Assembly: GCA_051453625.1 (NCBI GenBank)
Contig: JBOZIK010000001.1
Location: forward strand, 288,186,293-288,245,258
Length of the DNA: 58,966 nucleotides
From: Welwitschia mirabilis
Lineage: Eukaryota > Gnetophyta > Gnetopsida > Welwitschiales
Direction of reading: 5' to 3'
In this document: positions 44,601 through 56,272 of the stretch, piece after piece
How positions within the stretch are numbered: position 1 is the stretch's first letter
How the letters are laid out: each line of letters begins with the position of its first letter
Position numbers and translations under genes: made by a program
The notes under the pieces: model-generated
What the model was told of the DNA's origin: nothing
Database searches by the model: none
The model's input: the letters and a program-made list of their open reading frames with translations, nothing else

Positions 44601-46575
44601 NNNNNNNNNNNNNNNNNNNNNNNNNNNNNNNNNNNNNNNNNNNNNNNNNNATAGGAGTGAATTTTCTTTTGCAAATAATGTTCCTTTAGTTTTTTAATGA
44701 TAATTTTTTGGAACTTTTTGAGTTTAGTTCTTTAATTTTCTTTTTGTGTGTCAACGCATTCAATAAATTGTAAGTTCTTGGCACATTAATCTTTCTAGCT
44801 TGGTGCATTTACTTTCTTTATCATGCCCAATTATAATAACTCTTAGCCATTTTTCATCTTTTGGACTCTTTGATACCTTTCTAGAACCTNNNNNNNNNNN
44901 NNNNNNNNNNNNNNNNNNNNNNNNNNNNNNNNNNNNNNNNNNNNNNNNNNNNNNNNNNNNNNNNNNNNNNNNNNNNNNNNNNNNNNNNNNNNNNNNNNNN
45001 NNNNNNNNNNNNNNNNNNNNNNNNNNNNNNNNNNNNNNNNNNNNNNNNNNNNNNNNNNNNNNNNNNNNNNNNNNNNNNNNNNNNNNNNNNNNNNNNNNNN
45101 NNNNNNNNNNNNNNNNNNNNNNNNNNNNNNNNNNNNNNNNNNNNNNNNNNNNNNNNNNNNNNNNNNNNNNNNNNNNNNNNNNNNNNNNNNNNNNNNNNNN
45201 NNNNNNNNNNNNNNNNNNNNNNNNNNNNNNNNNNNNNNNNNNNNNNNNNNNNNNNNNNNNNNNNNNNNNNNNNNNNNNNNNNNNNNNNNNNNNNNNNNNN
45301 NNNNNNNNNNNNNNNNNNNNNNNNNNNNNNNNNNNNNNNNNNNNNNNNNNNNNNNNNNNNNNNNNNNNNNNNNNNNNNNNNNNNNNNNNNNNNNNNNNNN
45401 NNNNNNNNNNNNNNNNNNNNNNNNNNNNNNNNNNNNNNNNNNNNNNNNNNNNNNNNNNNNNNNNNNNNNNNNNNNNNNNNNNNNNNNNNNNNNNNNNNNN
45501 NNNNNNNNNNNNNNNNNNNNNNNNNNNNNNNNNNNNNNNNNNNNNNNNNNNNNNNNNNNNNNNNNNNNNNNNNNNNNNNNNNNNNNNNNNNNNNNNNNNN
45601 NNNNNNNNNNNNNNNNNNNNNNNNNNNNNNNNNNNNNNNNNNNNNNNNNNNNNNNNNNNNNNNNNNNNNNNNNNNNNNNNNNNNNNNNNNNNNNNNNNNN
45701 NNNNNNNNNNNNNNNNNNNNNNNNNNNNNNNNNNNNNNNNNNNNNNNNNNNNNNNNNNNNNNNNNNNNNNNNNNNNNNNTATGGACAATATTTAGTAAAC
45801 CATGTACTTAATAGTTGAATACTTGTAATTTGTTTTTCTTTCAAAAATAATACAAGCAATTCATGAGATCATGGATGAAGAGAATAATGTTATGATTGAT
45901 TATTTTTTATATATTTTCCCTTATAGATTATCCTTAAAAACTTAATTTTTGATCTGAAAATATTATTTTTGAGTTATTACCTATTATAATTATATATGCA
46001 CATAATTTATCTAAGTTTCTATGGTTATATATTATGCTAATTCNNNNNNNNNNNNNNNNNNNNNNNNNNNNNNNNNNNNNNNNNNNNNNNNNNNNNNNNN
46101 NNNNNNNNNNNNNNNNNNNNNNNNNNNNNNNNNNNNNNNNNNNTGAGTTATTACCTATTATAATTATATATGCACATCATTTATCTAAGTTTCTATGGTT
46201 ATATATTATGCTAATTCTTTTGTTTTAGCATTAAATATTTATCTTTTTGATGTGATAAATTTTTTAAATGGGAGGTTAATGCATTCTTAAGTATTTTTAA
46301 TCTTCTTTTCTGACGATCATGATTATAGGCAATTGATGTTACAAGTTAATTTTTATAAGTTTGTCATCCTCATAATCATTTAGATAATAGTCTAGAGGAT
46401 ACCATTATCACTTCATCCACTAAGACAAAGAATTCCATTTATTTAATTCTAAGATTTACTCTTATATATTGAGATTACTAAACTTGATTTACATATCCCT
46501 AGTTAGTGTTTCATCTTAGTCAATTTAGCTCATAGTTATAGTCATTCAACAACTTTATTAGGAACTGACAAGGCT
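41650..46575 (+). other. Element F long 3' region
   Basis: I recognise no polymerase or integrase domain. 43765-43805 matches the 3' region of E on the minus strand near 23600-23680. A TCTAGATGATAG motif lies at 41849. Gaps: 42921 (100 N; duplicate pair 42560-42920 / 43021-43380), 44015 (100 N; 43865-44014 / 44115-44265), 44527 (124 N), 44890 (890 N) and 46044 (100 N; 45970-46043 / 46144-46217). The 890-N gap could hide coding sequence. Confidence 0.55.
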
Positions 46576-46588
46576 AACTGGAGGGCTA
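46576..46588 (+). other. Polypurine tract of element F
   Basis: AACTGGAGGGCTA directly before the LTR start; parallel to E at 22568-22579. Confidence 0.65.
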
Positions 46589-47810
46589 TGTTATGATACC
46601 AAATTATATGTTTTTGATGGGGTATTTTGAGTAGTTCTGTAGGACATTTACATACATTTATGTGGAAAATGACAAATATTAAGACTCAGGGAGAAAATCA
46701 CAGAAATGCATAATTACCAATACATTTAGAGGCATTTTGGATCAATTTTAATACTTCATATTTTAAGAATGAATTAATTTTCTATAAAACCATAATCACT
46801 TGATGAAAGAGCTTGAAGAAATTTGTCCTCCCCTTAATTATCTAGATGATAACCTAGATGACACCACTTACATTTTGAACAGGGCCAACATGAAGGCTAA
46901 ATATAGAACTCTCTCAACATGGCATCATTCCCACAATCGTCTGGATAATCACTAGGATGACATCTAAAAGTAGTTAATGTATTAGACTTTACATACCTTA
47001 TGCAATGTGTTATGCACTTTCTGTGTGCCATTAGAATTTTTCATGCATCTATTAGGATTATCTATTTTTGAGTTTATTGTTGTTAATAAATACTGACTTT
47101 TTCCTTAACTCGGATCATCTTTGTTACACCAAAAATTCTTGGCCAGAGGTCTATCCATTAGTTGTAAAGAGAAATCTTCCTTGGTATTGGGTTGTGTCTT
47201 CTTCATTGAGGTGTTACTACTTTACAACAGGATGTTGATTTGACTTTTAATAGAAATCTTCTTTTATATTTATACATATTCATGTGCATATCCCTTATGA
47301 TTTATGTTCATTATGATTTTATAATAGTTTTATAATTGATATAGATCATGAAGGGAAATCTTTGTTAAGGTTGAAATTATTAGTTTAGAAACTTGCATTG
47401 CATTTTATATTTCCTAAACTAATTATTGCATGTCTTCTATATTATGTTTGATGCACTTGCTAGCTTAGGTTGGTTAGAAGTTAGTAATAGTTTTCTTAAT
47501 TAATCTAGGTTATATAGGGTAGATCTTGGTGATAAAGATTTTATAGTTAAATAGATATCACATTTAAAGTAGATTACATTTTCATTTGCATAGTGTATTT
47601 ATTTTCTTGCATTGTACTTTTCATTTTGTTGAACATGAAAGAAAAATGCAAAAAATACTTTATAAAAAGCAATTTGCTTTCTTATCATCTAGTACCTTTG
47701 ATGGATTATGACATTCGGATCCACTCTTGTCTATATTAGTGTGTTGTGTTTGTGTGTATATTAATGATTAATATATTTAAACAAGGTTGTAATATTTACA
47801 TAAATACACA
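46589..47810 (+). mobile_element. Element F 3' LTR (family 2)
   Basis: 1222 ungapped bases, the best reference for the family 2 LTR. It starts TGTTATGATACCAAATTATA and ends AAATACACA. It aligns with L (56273-58220) and, reversed, with H and the two LTRs of X/E. Palindrome motifs lie at 46841, 46854 and 46937. The GTTAATAAATA..GACTTTTTCC block near 47080 resembles the TAATAAATAGCTCCTTTTCC of L. Confidence 0.85.
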
Positions 47811-47825
47811 CTACAACAACTATAA

Positions 47826-48640
47826 CTCCCATGATTGTAAATACTAATATATTAGCTAATAAGCAAGGTATATTAATTGATTAAAGAATCTATAAATATG
47901 TGATTGGAAGTTTTTTTAATCAAAGATCTAGTCAATCTAATATTTCTTTTAGTATAGGAATATGTTCTAGATATCAATCAAATCCTAAAGAACTCATATT
48001 ACTACTACTAAAAGAATATTTAAATATCTGAAGTATACTTAAGACTATGGTATTTGGTTTTCAACAGATACTACACTTAATCTAGTGGGTATAGTACTAA
48101 AAATTAGGCTAGATACATAGATGATAGAAAGAGTAAAAGTAGAGTTTACTATTTTCTTAATGGATGGCTAGTTTATTGGAGCTCAAGAAAAAAAAAATTC
48201 TACATCTTTTATATAACTAAGTTGAAATACATTATAGTTGGCTCCTATTATGTTTAACTTCTAGCAATGAAAAAAAAAAATTCTACATATTTTATATAAC
48301 TGAGGTGAAATACATTATAGCTGGCTCCTATTATGTTCAACTTCTAGCAATGAAAAACGCATTGAATGATATCAACATTAAGTTTTAAAGGTTCATCATG
48401 TTTTATAATGATATCGTTGTCATCAATATTACTAATAATGAAGTGCAACATTTGAGAACCAAGCAATAGACATCAAATATCATTCATCAAAGAACAAGTA
48501 ATAAATCAAGTCACTGATACCCAATACATTCTAAATAGATTAAACTTATTGACATATTTACAAAATCATTATCAAAGACAAGGTTTTCAACATTAAGGAG
48601 ACAGTTAGGCATAGGTACATGTCCAATCCAAGTATAACTT
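47826..48640 (+). pseudogene. Element G: copia RNase H
   Basis: 47870-48000 reads IGSFFNQRSSQSNISFSIGI, then CSRYQSNPKE (family: IGSLLYLTASRPDI.FSV..CARFQSNPKE). 48300-48395 reads YITEVKYIIAGSYYVQLLAM, then KNALNDINIKF, matching STTEAEYIA.....QLLWMK..L.D.GI. 48400-48470 reads FYNDIVVINITNNEVQHLRT, matching CDN.SAI.ISKNPV.H.RTKH. Several stops and an internal tandem duplication are present. It belongs with the reverse transcriptase at 39510-39905; F separates the two. Confidence 0.88.
48188..48352. repeat. 82-bp tandem duplication in copia G RNase H
   Basis: Copies 48188-48269 and 48270-48352 cover the TEAEYIA..QLLAM segment and differ at about six positions, mostly transitions, so the duplication is not recent. 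Confidence 0.9.
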
Positions 48641-48699
48641 AAGTTTCATGCACTGCTTGTACATTAGTACATGTTGCATATATTACAATAAGTGAGCAT

Positions 48700-50170
48700 T
48701 CTTGGTTATTTCATCTCGACTCTTGTTTCTTAATTCTTAAGCTTAAATAGAGTTATTCCCTCATGTTTAGAATGAGAAATTATGTTCTTAATATTTAAGG
48801 ATGTTCCTTTGTCATTATGGATTATAAGAAATATTCCTAATCCTTCTTCTTATCTATTTAATCTTTTTTATCCTCTTTATCCTTATTTCTCTCATCTGTC
48901 ATGCTTGTATCCTCCTCATCATTTATATTTATATTTCCTTTTAGCTCTTATTCCTTTAATATTTCTTATATATGTTTTCTCCGTTATCCAAGCTTTTCTT
49001 TCTATTTTCAAAAATTTCATATCTTTTTTATTTCTTTTCAACATTTTATCGTGGGAATACCAAGCTTCTAATGAAGAAGAAAGAAAATAAGATTGCTAGA
49101 AATGATTAAGAACTTTAATTTATTTTAGATGTAGATAATAATATGTGGTTTGGAGGATTTTACAAGAATATTATAACTACAAAAACAAAATACCTATGTG
49201 TTTAGAAAGGTTATTCAAGTATCTCCTTAGCTAATTTAGTTATACAAGCTATTTGAATATTAATGAGTTTAGTTCATCACTTCAGTTTTAGAGATGTGAA
49301 ACTATGTGGAAAAAGTAGAACTTTGCAAGGTACTTTATGGCTTAACATTTTCTTAAGATAACAAACTTTCTACAAATTAGTTTCTTTCATTTTTTATTGT
49401 TTTAGATCATATTTGCATTAGCAATGTTGTTCTTACAAGTGGTCACAAGAGTGATGTTACTCCTCTTTGTGATTATGCCATGTATTATGTTACCAAGGGT
49501 AAGAGACTAATCTTTTTAAGCTAGTCATACCAAACATGGTAACTCATGCTATTGCTAAACATGGTGGACTTTATTAAATAGGCATAATCACTAGCATTTA
49601 TCTTCATAAAGTCTTAAAGTTTATAAACATGATGAAAAAGTTGTCAAGGTGTAGACTCCTTTGGATGTTACATTTTTGTTGTAATTTAGGTTCTTCAAAG
49701 ATTATAATCAATCATTTGAAGAGAGTATACTCTTAACTTGGAAAGATCAAAAGAGGTGTTATCAACTATGATCTAGAAGTATTTTATTCCACTTGCAATG
49801 GTGGTAGAAATGGTAGCAATAGTGAGTCAATCTCTAGGTAAAGAGGTTCTTAGATTTCTCTTTTCTTGCTTTCCTTCTCTTATCTTTCATGTTGTCTTAT
49901 TGTTTGCTTTCTTTCATGCTCCTCTAATTGTTATGCAATTAGTATGTATAATGTTATTTTAGTTTTATTTAATGAAATGATTATTTTAGCTCCATTATAG
50001 CTTTAATTTTTAGTTGGTATCAAGATTTGTATATTCCAATATGTTTATTTCAGGCCTTCTAAGTAGTATTATTATACATTTATCTTACTATTTCTTGTAA
50101 AAGATGGTTTTCACAAGTATGTTTTATCTTTTATATATGATTTTAGATTTCAACGATGTGAAAAGAAAGA
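48700..50170 (+). pseudogene. Element G: extra region between RNase H and 3' LTR
   Basis: Sireviruses carry additional coding sequence here. 48782-49090 is an open frame of 102 codons with Ser/Pro/Leu-rich hydrophobic content. 49415-49515 reads SNVVLTSGHKSDVTPLCDYA, then MYYVTKGKRLIFL, and 49525-49640 reads IPNMVTHAIAKHGGLY.IGI. These resemble the plant domain often called putative plant transposon protein (pattern: GHRDEV..LD.FLMDC.LTGKRVNLPY, then MMHHM). The similarity is from memory of the family pattern and is moderate. It is interrupted by stops. Confidence 0.45.
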
Positions 50171-50173
50171 TAT

Positions 50174-50184
50174 TTAGGGGGAGA
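50174..50184 (+). other. Polypurine tract of copia G
   Basis: TTAGGGGGAGA before TGTCATAATTACTC. A G-run followed by GAGATGTC is typical of copia polypurine tracts. Confidence 0.65.
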
Positions 50185-51545
50185 TGTCATAATTACTCTA
50201 AATTTTAGTTGTGTTTAAGCCTAAATCATGATGACACTCATATGAAAGATTCTTTATAATTTAATGCTACAAGTATTATTATTTATTATACTCTCAAGTT
50301 AAGATTTGAATAAATTATGCTTAATGGTTAACTCTTTTCAATTATTCCAAAGAGCATAAATTTTAGGGGAAGTAAGTATCATGCAAATGCTATTATTATC
50401 ATTTCAAAGTGAAATATCATCGACATGGTTAGATGTTTAAATTATGTCTAGCATTTTTAGTGATTTCTATTTAATGGATCTTTCATAATATTTAATCTTT
50501 TAATCTTAGTGAAGTACAAAATGGTGATCTTTCTTATGGTGGTAACTACTATGCTAGAACCTTTTTCTAGCATCCCTTCAGATGGAACCCTTTCTTAGCT
50601 AATTTAGTAGTTGTAACTTAGATGTTGAAGTAGCAATTATTCTTAGTAGTCTTGTTTGTGAATTTTCTTAATTTATTGATACTTTCTATGTCAAGGGAAT
50701 TTCCATATAAAAATAAAATAAAATGAATTCTAAAAAATATAAGGTACTTCCTTTGATAAAAACCTTTAAAAATTCAACTCAAATTTAAACTATTCATAGG
50801 AATTAGTGATAACATCTCAAATGAGCAATCTCTATCAACCTAGTTGCATGCATTAGAGAATAATAGAGGTGGCGAAGATGGCTTCTCATTAGAGGTTTTA
50901 GATTGCAAATAGAAGGAACATTATTAGTGAATTTTGATGGCAAACCTAATAGTTGTCTTTTTTTTGTCATAGAAAAAATAACCACTATAATTTTTTAAAA
51001 GGATGCTATTTTTCCTAATTTATTCAACCCGTTCTTTTTCTTTTTATATGTTTTGGATATTTTATTTTTAAAAGACACTACAATTATAATGTTTTCTTAT
51101 ATTTTTAAGAGGAAAATCTATGCATTCAAGGCATAGCTCTCCTTCTTTTCTACTTATTCTTAATAAAAAAGTTGGACATAAGCCTTAAAAGATTTTCTTG
51201 CTTATTTATTTTAAGGATTGATGTTGAATCCTTGAAAAATCATCTCTATAAAGTTTTTTATATGGCTAGTTTTTAAAGGAACTAGTAAAAGAGGACTTGA
51301 GATCCCCCTCTAAGTGGACTAGGTCTTTATGAGTGTGAATCACTATAAAAATTCTTATGTTTCTCTTTATTTATAGTTTTTTGTTCTAATTTTTATGAAA
51401 TTATTTAAAGAAATTTTAACAAGTATTTTAGCATTTATAAGCTAATTTTTGGGTTTCATGTGGCTCATATAATTTCCTTTTTTAGTTGAAGAAATTCAAA
51501 ATTCCTATTCACCCCATCTTTAGGGATTTTTCCTATTTCTTAAAA
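50185..51545 (+). mobile_element. Copia G 3' LTR
   Basis: It starts TGTCATAATTACTC right after the polypurine tract. The end is placed near 51545 because 51497-51524 (TTCAAAATTCCTATTCACCC) is the conserved pyrimidine-rich block found close to the 3' end of plant copia LTRs, as in K at 5380-5400. The exact last base is uncertain. The G 5' LTR is not in the window. Confidence 0.6.
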
Positions 51546-52616
51546 ACAACTCTTATTCTTCCACATTGCTATAAATGATTGCTATGGCTTAACAAATGGA
51601 GTAATAAAGAGTGAAATTCTTTCAAAAAAGAATAAGAAAAGAATAAATGAAAACTTCTCCTTTGAGAACTAGAAATAATCATTTGCAAGAAAAATAACAA
51701 GTAAGAGTAAATAAAGGAAATGATATGTAAGAACCATTTTTTTTTCTTAATTTAAAATATAATATTATTAAGTAATAAGGGTTTTATATGTAAAAAATAG
51801 ATCATTTACTCTAAATCTCAAATTGTATTAACACAAAGGGGGAAAAATATACTTGTGATATTCTAAAAGCATAACCACCATTTAAAGATGGATTTTCTTA
51901 AAACGAAATGTGGAAAATGAAAATTATAAAAAAATGTTATAAATTTAATACATCAATTATCTGCTTAATAAAAATTTAATAAATCCCTATAGGAAACAAA
52001 GTTAACGTAATAAATAGAAAAAAATTTGAAATGAAGTATTATAATATCATAAATGATAGAAGGATGGAAAGAAAAGTAGATCTCAATCATACATCAAATT
52101 CCAAAAATCAATAATGTTAATACTATAGTAAACAACAATCTAAAAATTAAAAAAAAAAAAGGAAGTATTCTTTAGCTTGATAAGTAAATTATCTCATGAA
52201 AATATTATTTTTAGATTCTTGGGGATAAACCAAAGAATCTTAAAACATTATGATAAGATAAGCCCTCATCATAGCCATGAAAGCCATAATGGGATTAATG
52301 GAAGACAAGGGAAAAAGTAGAAACATTCATATCCAATTCAAAAATTTTGTCATAACATAGTGATGATCGGATGATGGGATAATAGATTATGATTTTATAG
52401 TCTTAAGAGTTAAGATTTTACATTTAATTTCACTTTCTTCAGACATTAAGATTTATGAAATATAGTTATAGTAAGATTACTTAATTATTAAGATTAATCA
52501 AGTTAGTACTTTTTGTATCTTTCTTAATGTTTTGGTATTTAATTGCATTTTTTAATATTTATTAACTTGAAGTTATTATTTATTAATTGATCTTTAATTT
52601 TTCTTTTGTAAGACCC
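51546..52616. other. AT-rich segment, nothing recognised
   Basis: No domain or LTR edge found. A block near 51880-51965 (ACCACCATTTAAAGATGGAT) has a diverged relative at 53620-53700 (AACACCATTTAGAGATGTAT), which hints at a decayed repeat unit spanning this area. Confidence 0.4.
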
Positions 52617-55600
52617 ACAAATTTCTAAAATAATAATAACACCATGGATCTAATAGTGGAACCAATGAACTTAAGATTTACACCTTGAACCAATGAACTT
52701 AAGATTTACACCTTTAGCTAAAGAATAAATAAATTATCATAATGTGCATAGTAATTACAGGAAATTGTTTATTCATAATTAACTTTTTAGTAATAATTAG
52801 TATCACAATGCTAAGTATGGTATTTATAGCCTTAAAATAATTAATTTACAAAATTTTAAAGTGTTAAAAATTTTTAAATTAAACTATAATCAATGATTAG
52901 TAATAAAATCATAAGAAAAATCATAATTATTCCTTTAAGAAAATATTTCTCCTAGTATTTTTAATCTCAAACAAAAAAAAGGAGGGGGGGAAATTATAAT
53001 GTAAAGCAACAAAGCCATCCAAAATAGTTAAGATGATAGAGTTATTATAATCTTTAGAAAACAACACAAAAACAAGAAAATACAAGTTCATGAAAGAGAA
53101 AGTTTCATTATTAAGCAAAGAAGCACCAATTATGGTCCCTAAACATAGGTTAAATAGTTTTCATGACTTTGAAAATGATATTCTAGAAAGATCTTAATAT
53201 TTTTTTTTATTTTGTAAAATGTGTTTCATGCTTTAAGAAAGACAATAATAGTTTTAAAATAGAAACTAGATCTGTTAGCTATAGTTTATGAAAACCCTAA
53301 TTATCATAAGGGAAAACAAATGATTACTTCTTAAAACTTTATTTAAAATAAATCAAAAAATGTAATGGTATTAACTAAATTCCTTTAAAATAAATAGGAA
53401 ATAATGAATGAGTGCTTCTTCTTTTAAGTATAAAATGTGATGATTATCATGAAACAATCCGATAAGCTTATGTTGTGAATAATGAAATAATAATAATTAT
53501 TTACTTAATTTAATATAATCAATAATTAAGAAATGATGGTCTTCTTGGCTAGAAATGGATTATTTGCTAAAGATATTAAATATCATTTAAATTTGTAAAT
53601 TATTTTTTAATATCAAAAAATATGAACACCATTTAGAGATGTATCATCTTATAATGTAATTTAAGAAATAAAAACGATAACAAATATCATATAATTTAAA
53701 ACATTACTCATCTTAACACAAGAATCCTAATAGATAATTTAAGTAGTCATCATCTAATAACAACAATAAAGATCTAAAATATGTTATTGCATTACAAGTA
53801 ATCATTAATGAATTAATAATGGAAGCAAAAATGAAAACAATCAATCAAAGACAATTACTTTTTAAGACAATTATGTCCTTATGATTTGGGGGAGAGAATA
53901 CGGTTTTAGAATCACATAATGAAACTTAACCTCATCATATTGATAGAAGCCGTCAAGGAATTGATGAATGATGAGGAATTGCAAAAATGTATACTATGAG
54001 GAAAATACTAGATTAAATTTAATATCAAATATTGAGAAGAAAAAAATAGATAAGATGTCTAACTTTTAGAATAATTCCTTTTTTTATAAAAGTAGAATTA
54101 TGGTTTTCCATCACACTGACTTTTTTTATCTTTTTAATATAGAAAGACTAAAATCCCTTAATCAATAACTTAACCAAGTTAATGTTTGTAGATGATTTCT
54201 TATTTTTTTAAAGAAACTTATCTGGGTTAGAATAAATTATTTGATAATTAATATTTGTTACTATAGAAGTGGAATAACTAGGACCTAAAAGTCCAAGGAC
54301 ATTTTTTTTTTTTTTTTAAGAATGATACCTTTCATCAAGTATTAAACTATGCACATCAACATGCAAAGTAAATTGAAATGAACAATCAGTCATAACAAAA
54401 ATTTGATAGTAAATTGGATTAATACTTGGTTAGTAAAAATTGACTACAACAAGTGATATTTATATCTTTTGAATAAACATTTTTATAAATTTTAAGATTA
54501 AAATATAAAAATTAAGTCATAATTAACATATGTTGAAAAAAGATAAGAAAGTAAGAATATTCCCTAAGTGCATGAAGAAATACGATCACCTAAATTTCCA
54601 AGTGAATGGGAATGACCTCATATCAGAATAAAGAGAATGTGCTTATGCAAAGGATTAAATGGAATTTTGAGTGAGTTAAATTATCAACACATGATAGAAC
54701 AAATCAAACTAAGTGTTAAGTAAACAAGAACATGTAAAGTGGAAAAAACAAAGAATGTGCTCATATAAAAAGCTAAAGAAAAGTTGTTCTTAACTCCTTG
54801 GACATGTGAAATAAATATTAATATAGAGAAATGATGGAACTAATATGTAGATTTATTAATGCTATGTACATCCTTATATAAAAAAATAATAAAGGTAAAT
54901 AAAACCTCCTATTTAGGAGAATTATTTAAGGGAAAAAATTATATCAAAGACATAAACAAGTATGTTAATAATTAATTTAAAAACTATTAATCATAATCCT
55001 ATATTATAATAAGTAATAGTAGTAATAATATAACACTCATAATTACAAAATTTTAATAATTAGAATTAAAATAATAATAACTTTCAAACAATCTTGCTTA
55101 AAATAAAAACATATACTTAAATAAAAAAGGACAAGTTAAGAATTACATACATAGCATCCAAAAATCAACATGCATACCATTCAAAATGCTTATTACAAAT
55201 TGGACATTTCGAATAATAATATAAATAATTAAAATTATTTAAAAAACATAAACCAAAAAAGAAAAAAATAAGAAGACTGTGTGATGCAGTTAAAAGAAAA
55301 ATTCTGTATAGATTCACGTAGCAAAGCAAGCATAATAGGATGATATAAATAAGGGTTTATTAAATCTAAACATTGAAAGTCATTACAATAAAAATGAGAA
55401 ATGCAAATTGATTCTTAGTTTCTTACTAAACTAGGAAAAATCAACACTCGATGCCCTTCCATTAACATTTTGTTTTAATTTATACATGAGCTGTCTTCAT
55501 GAACAAATAATCAAATCCTACATAAAACCCTAGATTTAATGAACGTAGACATCTCTCCATATTTTGTAGATAACCCTTTAGACTTCCCTTCCTTCTTTTC

Positions 55601-56272
55601 TAGATAATACTTATAATAAAAGGGGATTATAACCAAAAAGGGGTATATATTCTTTATAACATCTTCTTTAAGGTCTTACAGTTTCTATAACATTTACCTC
55701 TTTTTAGAAACATCTAACATGAAGGCTACTACATCTAGGTGGAGAAATAAGATAACACTCATTAATTTATTTCTATTTACACTTTTAAAGATATTATCAA
55801 ATTGTAGAACATAACTTATTTTACACTCTATCCTTGGAAGAGAAGAAAAATTTTCCAACTTCTCAACCATGAAAAGAAAGAACTAAATTTTCTAGAGAAT
55901 TTTAAATTTATTTTTGTTTACTCCAACTTTTTGTTTAATATATTTTAGTGGATATAATTAAAAGGCCTAACTATTTTCATTCATATTAATTATTTATGAC
56001 ATATTTTTGTAAATATAATGAAAATGCCTCATATTTGACTTATTTACAAATATTTTTACTTAGTTATAATATTTTATGAGATTAGATACCTTTATAACAC
56101 ATAAAACTAATCAAAAAATACAATCATATTAAAATCCTTAATAAAAGTTAAGAATCTATGATATAGAATTACTATCATGTATTTAATTCCTAAATGTAAA
56201 CTAATAACAAACACAAAAAAATTTAAAAATTAATTAAAATAAAAAATTAAAAAAATTAATCTTAAAAAAACC
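52617..56272. other. AT-rich segment; possible decayed chromovirus LTR
   Basis: TGTAAGACCCACAAATTTCT at 52617 resembles the start of Tekay/Del chromovirus LTRs (TGTAAGACCCG.AAATTT), and TATAATAAAAGGGG near 55613 could be a promoter. I see no second LTR, PBS or domain, so this is a weak call. No coding frame is convincing. Confidence 0.25.
52659..52714. repeat. Exact 28-bp tandem duplication
   Basis: 52659-52686 and 52687-52714 are identical, beginning GAACCAATGAACTTAAG. Exactness in so decayed a region marks it as recent. Confidence 0.9.

Larger units (their letters stand above)
39910..47810 (+). mobile_element. Element F: family 2 gypsy element without 5' LTR
   Basis: Contents: gag tail (40060-40800), protease (41100-41640), a long 3' region (41650-46575), polypurine tract (46576-46588) and 3' LTR (46589-47810). 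No reverse transcriptase or integrase was found after protease, and no 5' LTR or PBS on the left. It sits between the reverse transcriptase and RNase H of copia G, so it inserted into G; its left end and some G sequence were later lost. Confidence 0.75.

Noticed and set aside
44760-45859. Open frames of more than 330 codons across 44890-45779
   Set aside because: 890 of the bases are N; only short ends are real sequence and they match nothing.
51546-56272. Search for a host gene or exon
   Set aside because: No frame, splice-bounded conserved block or recognisable protein segment was found; an unrecognised single-copy region cannot be excluded without a database search.
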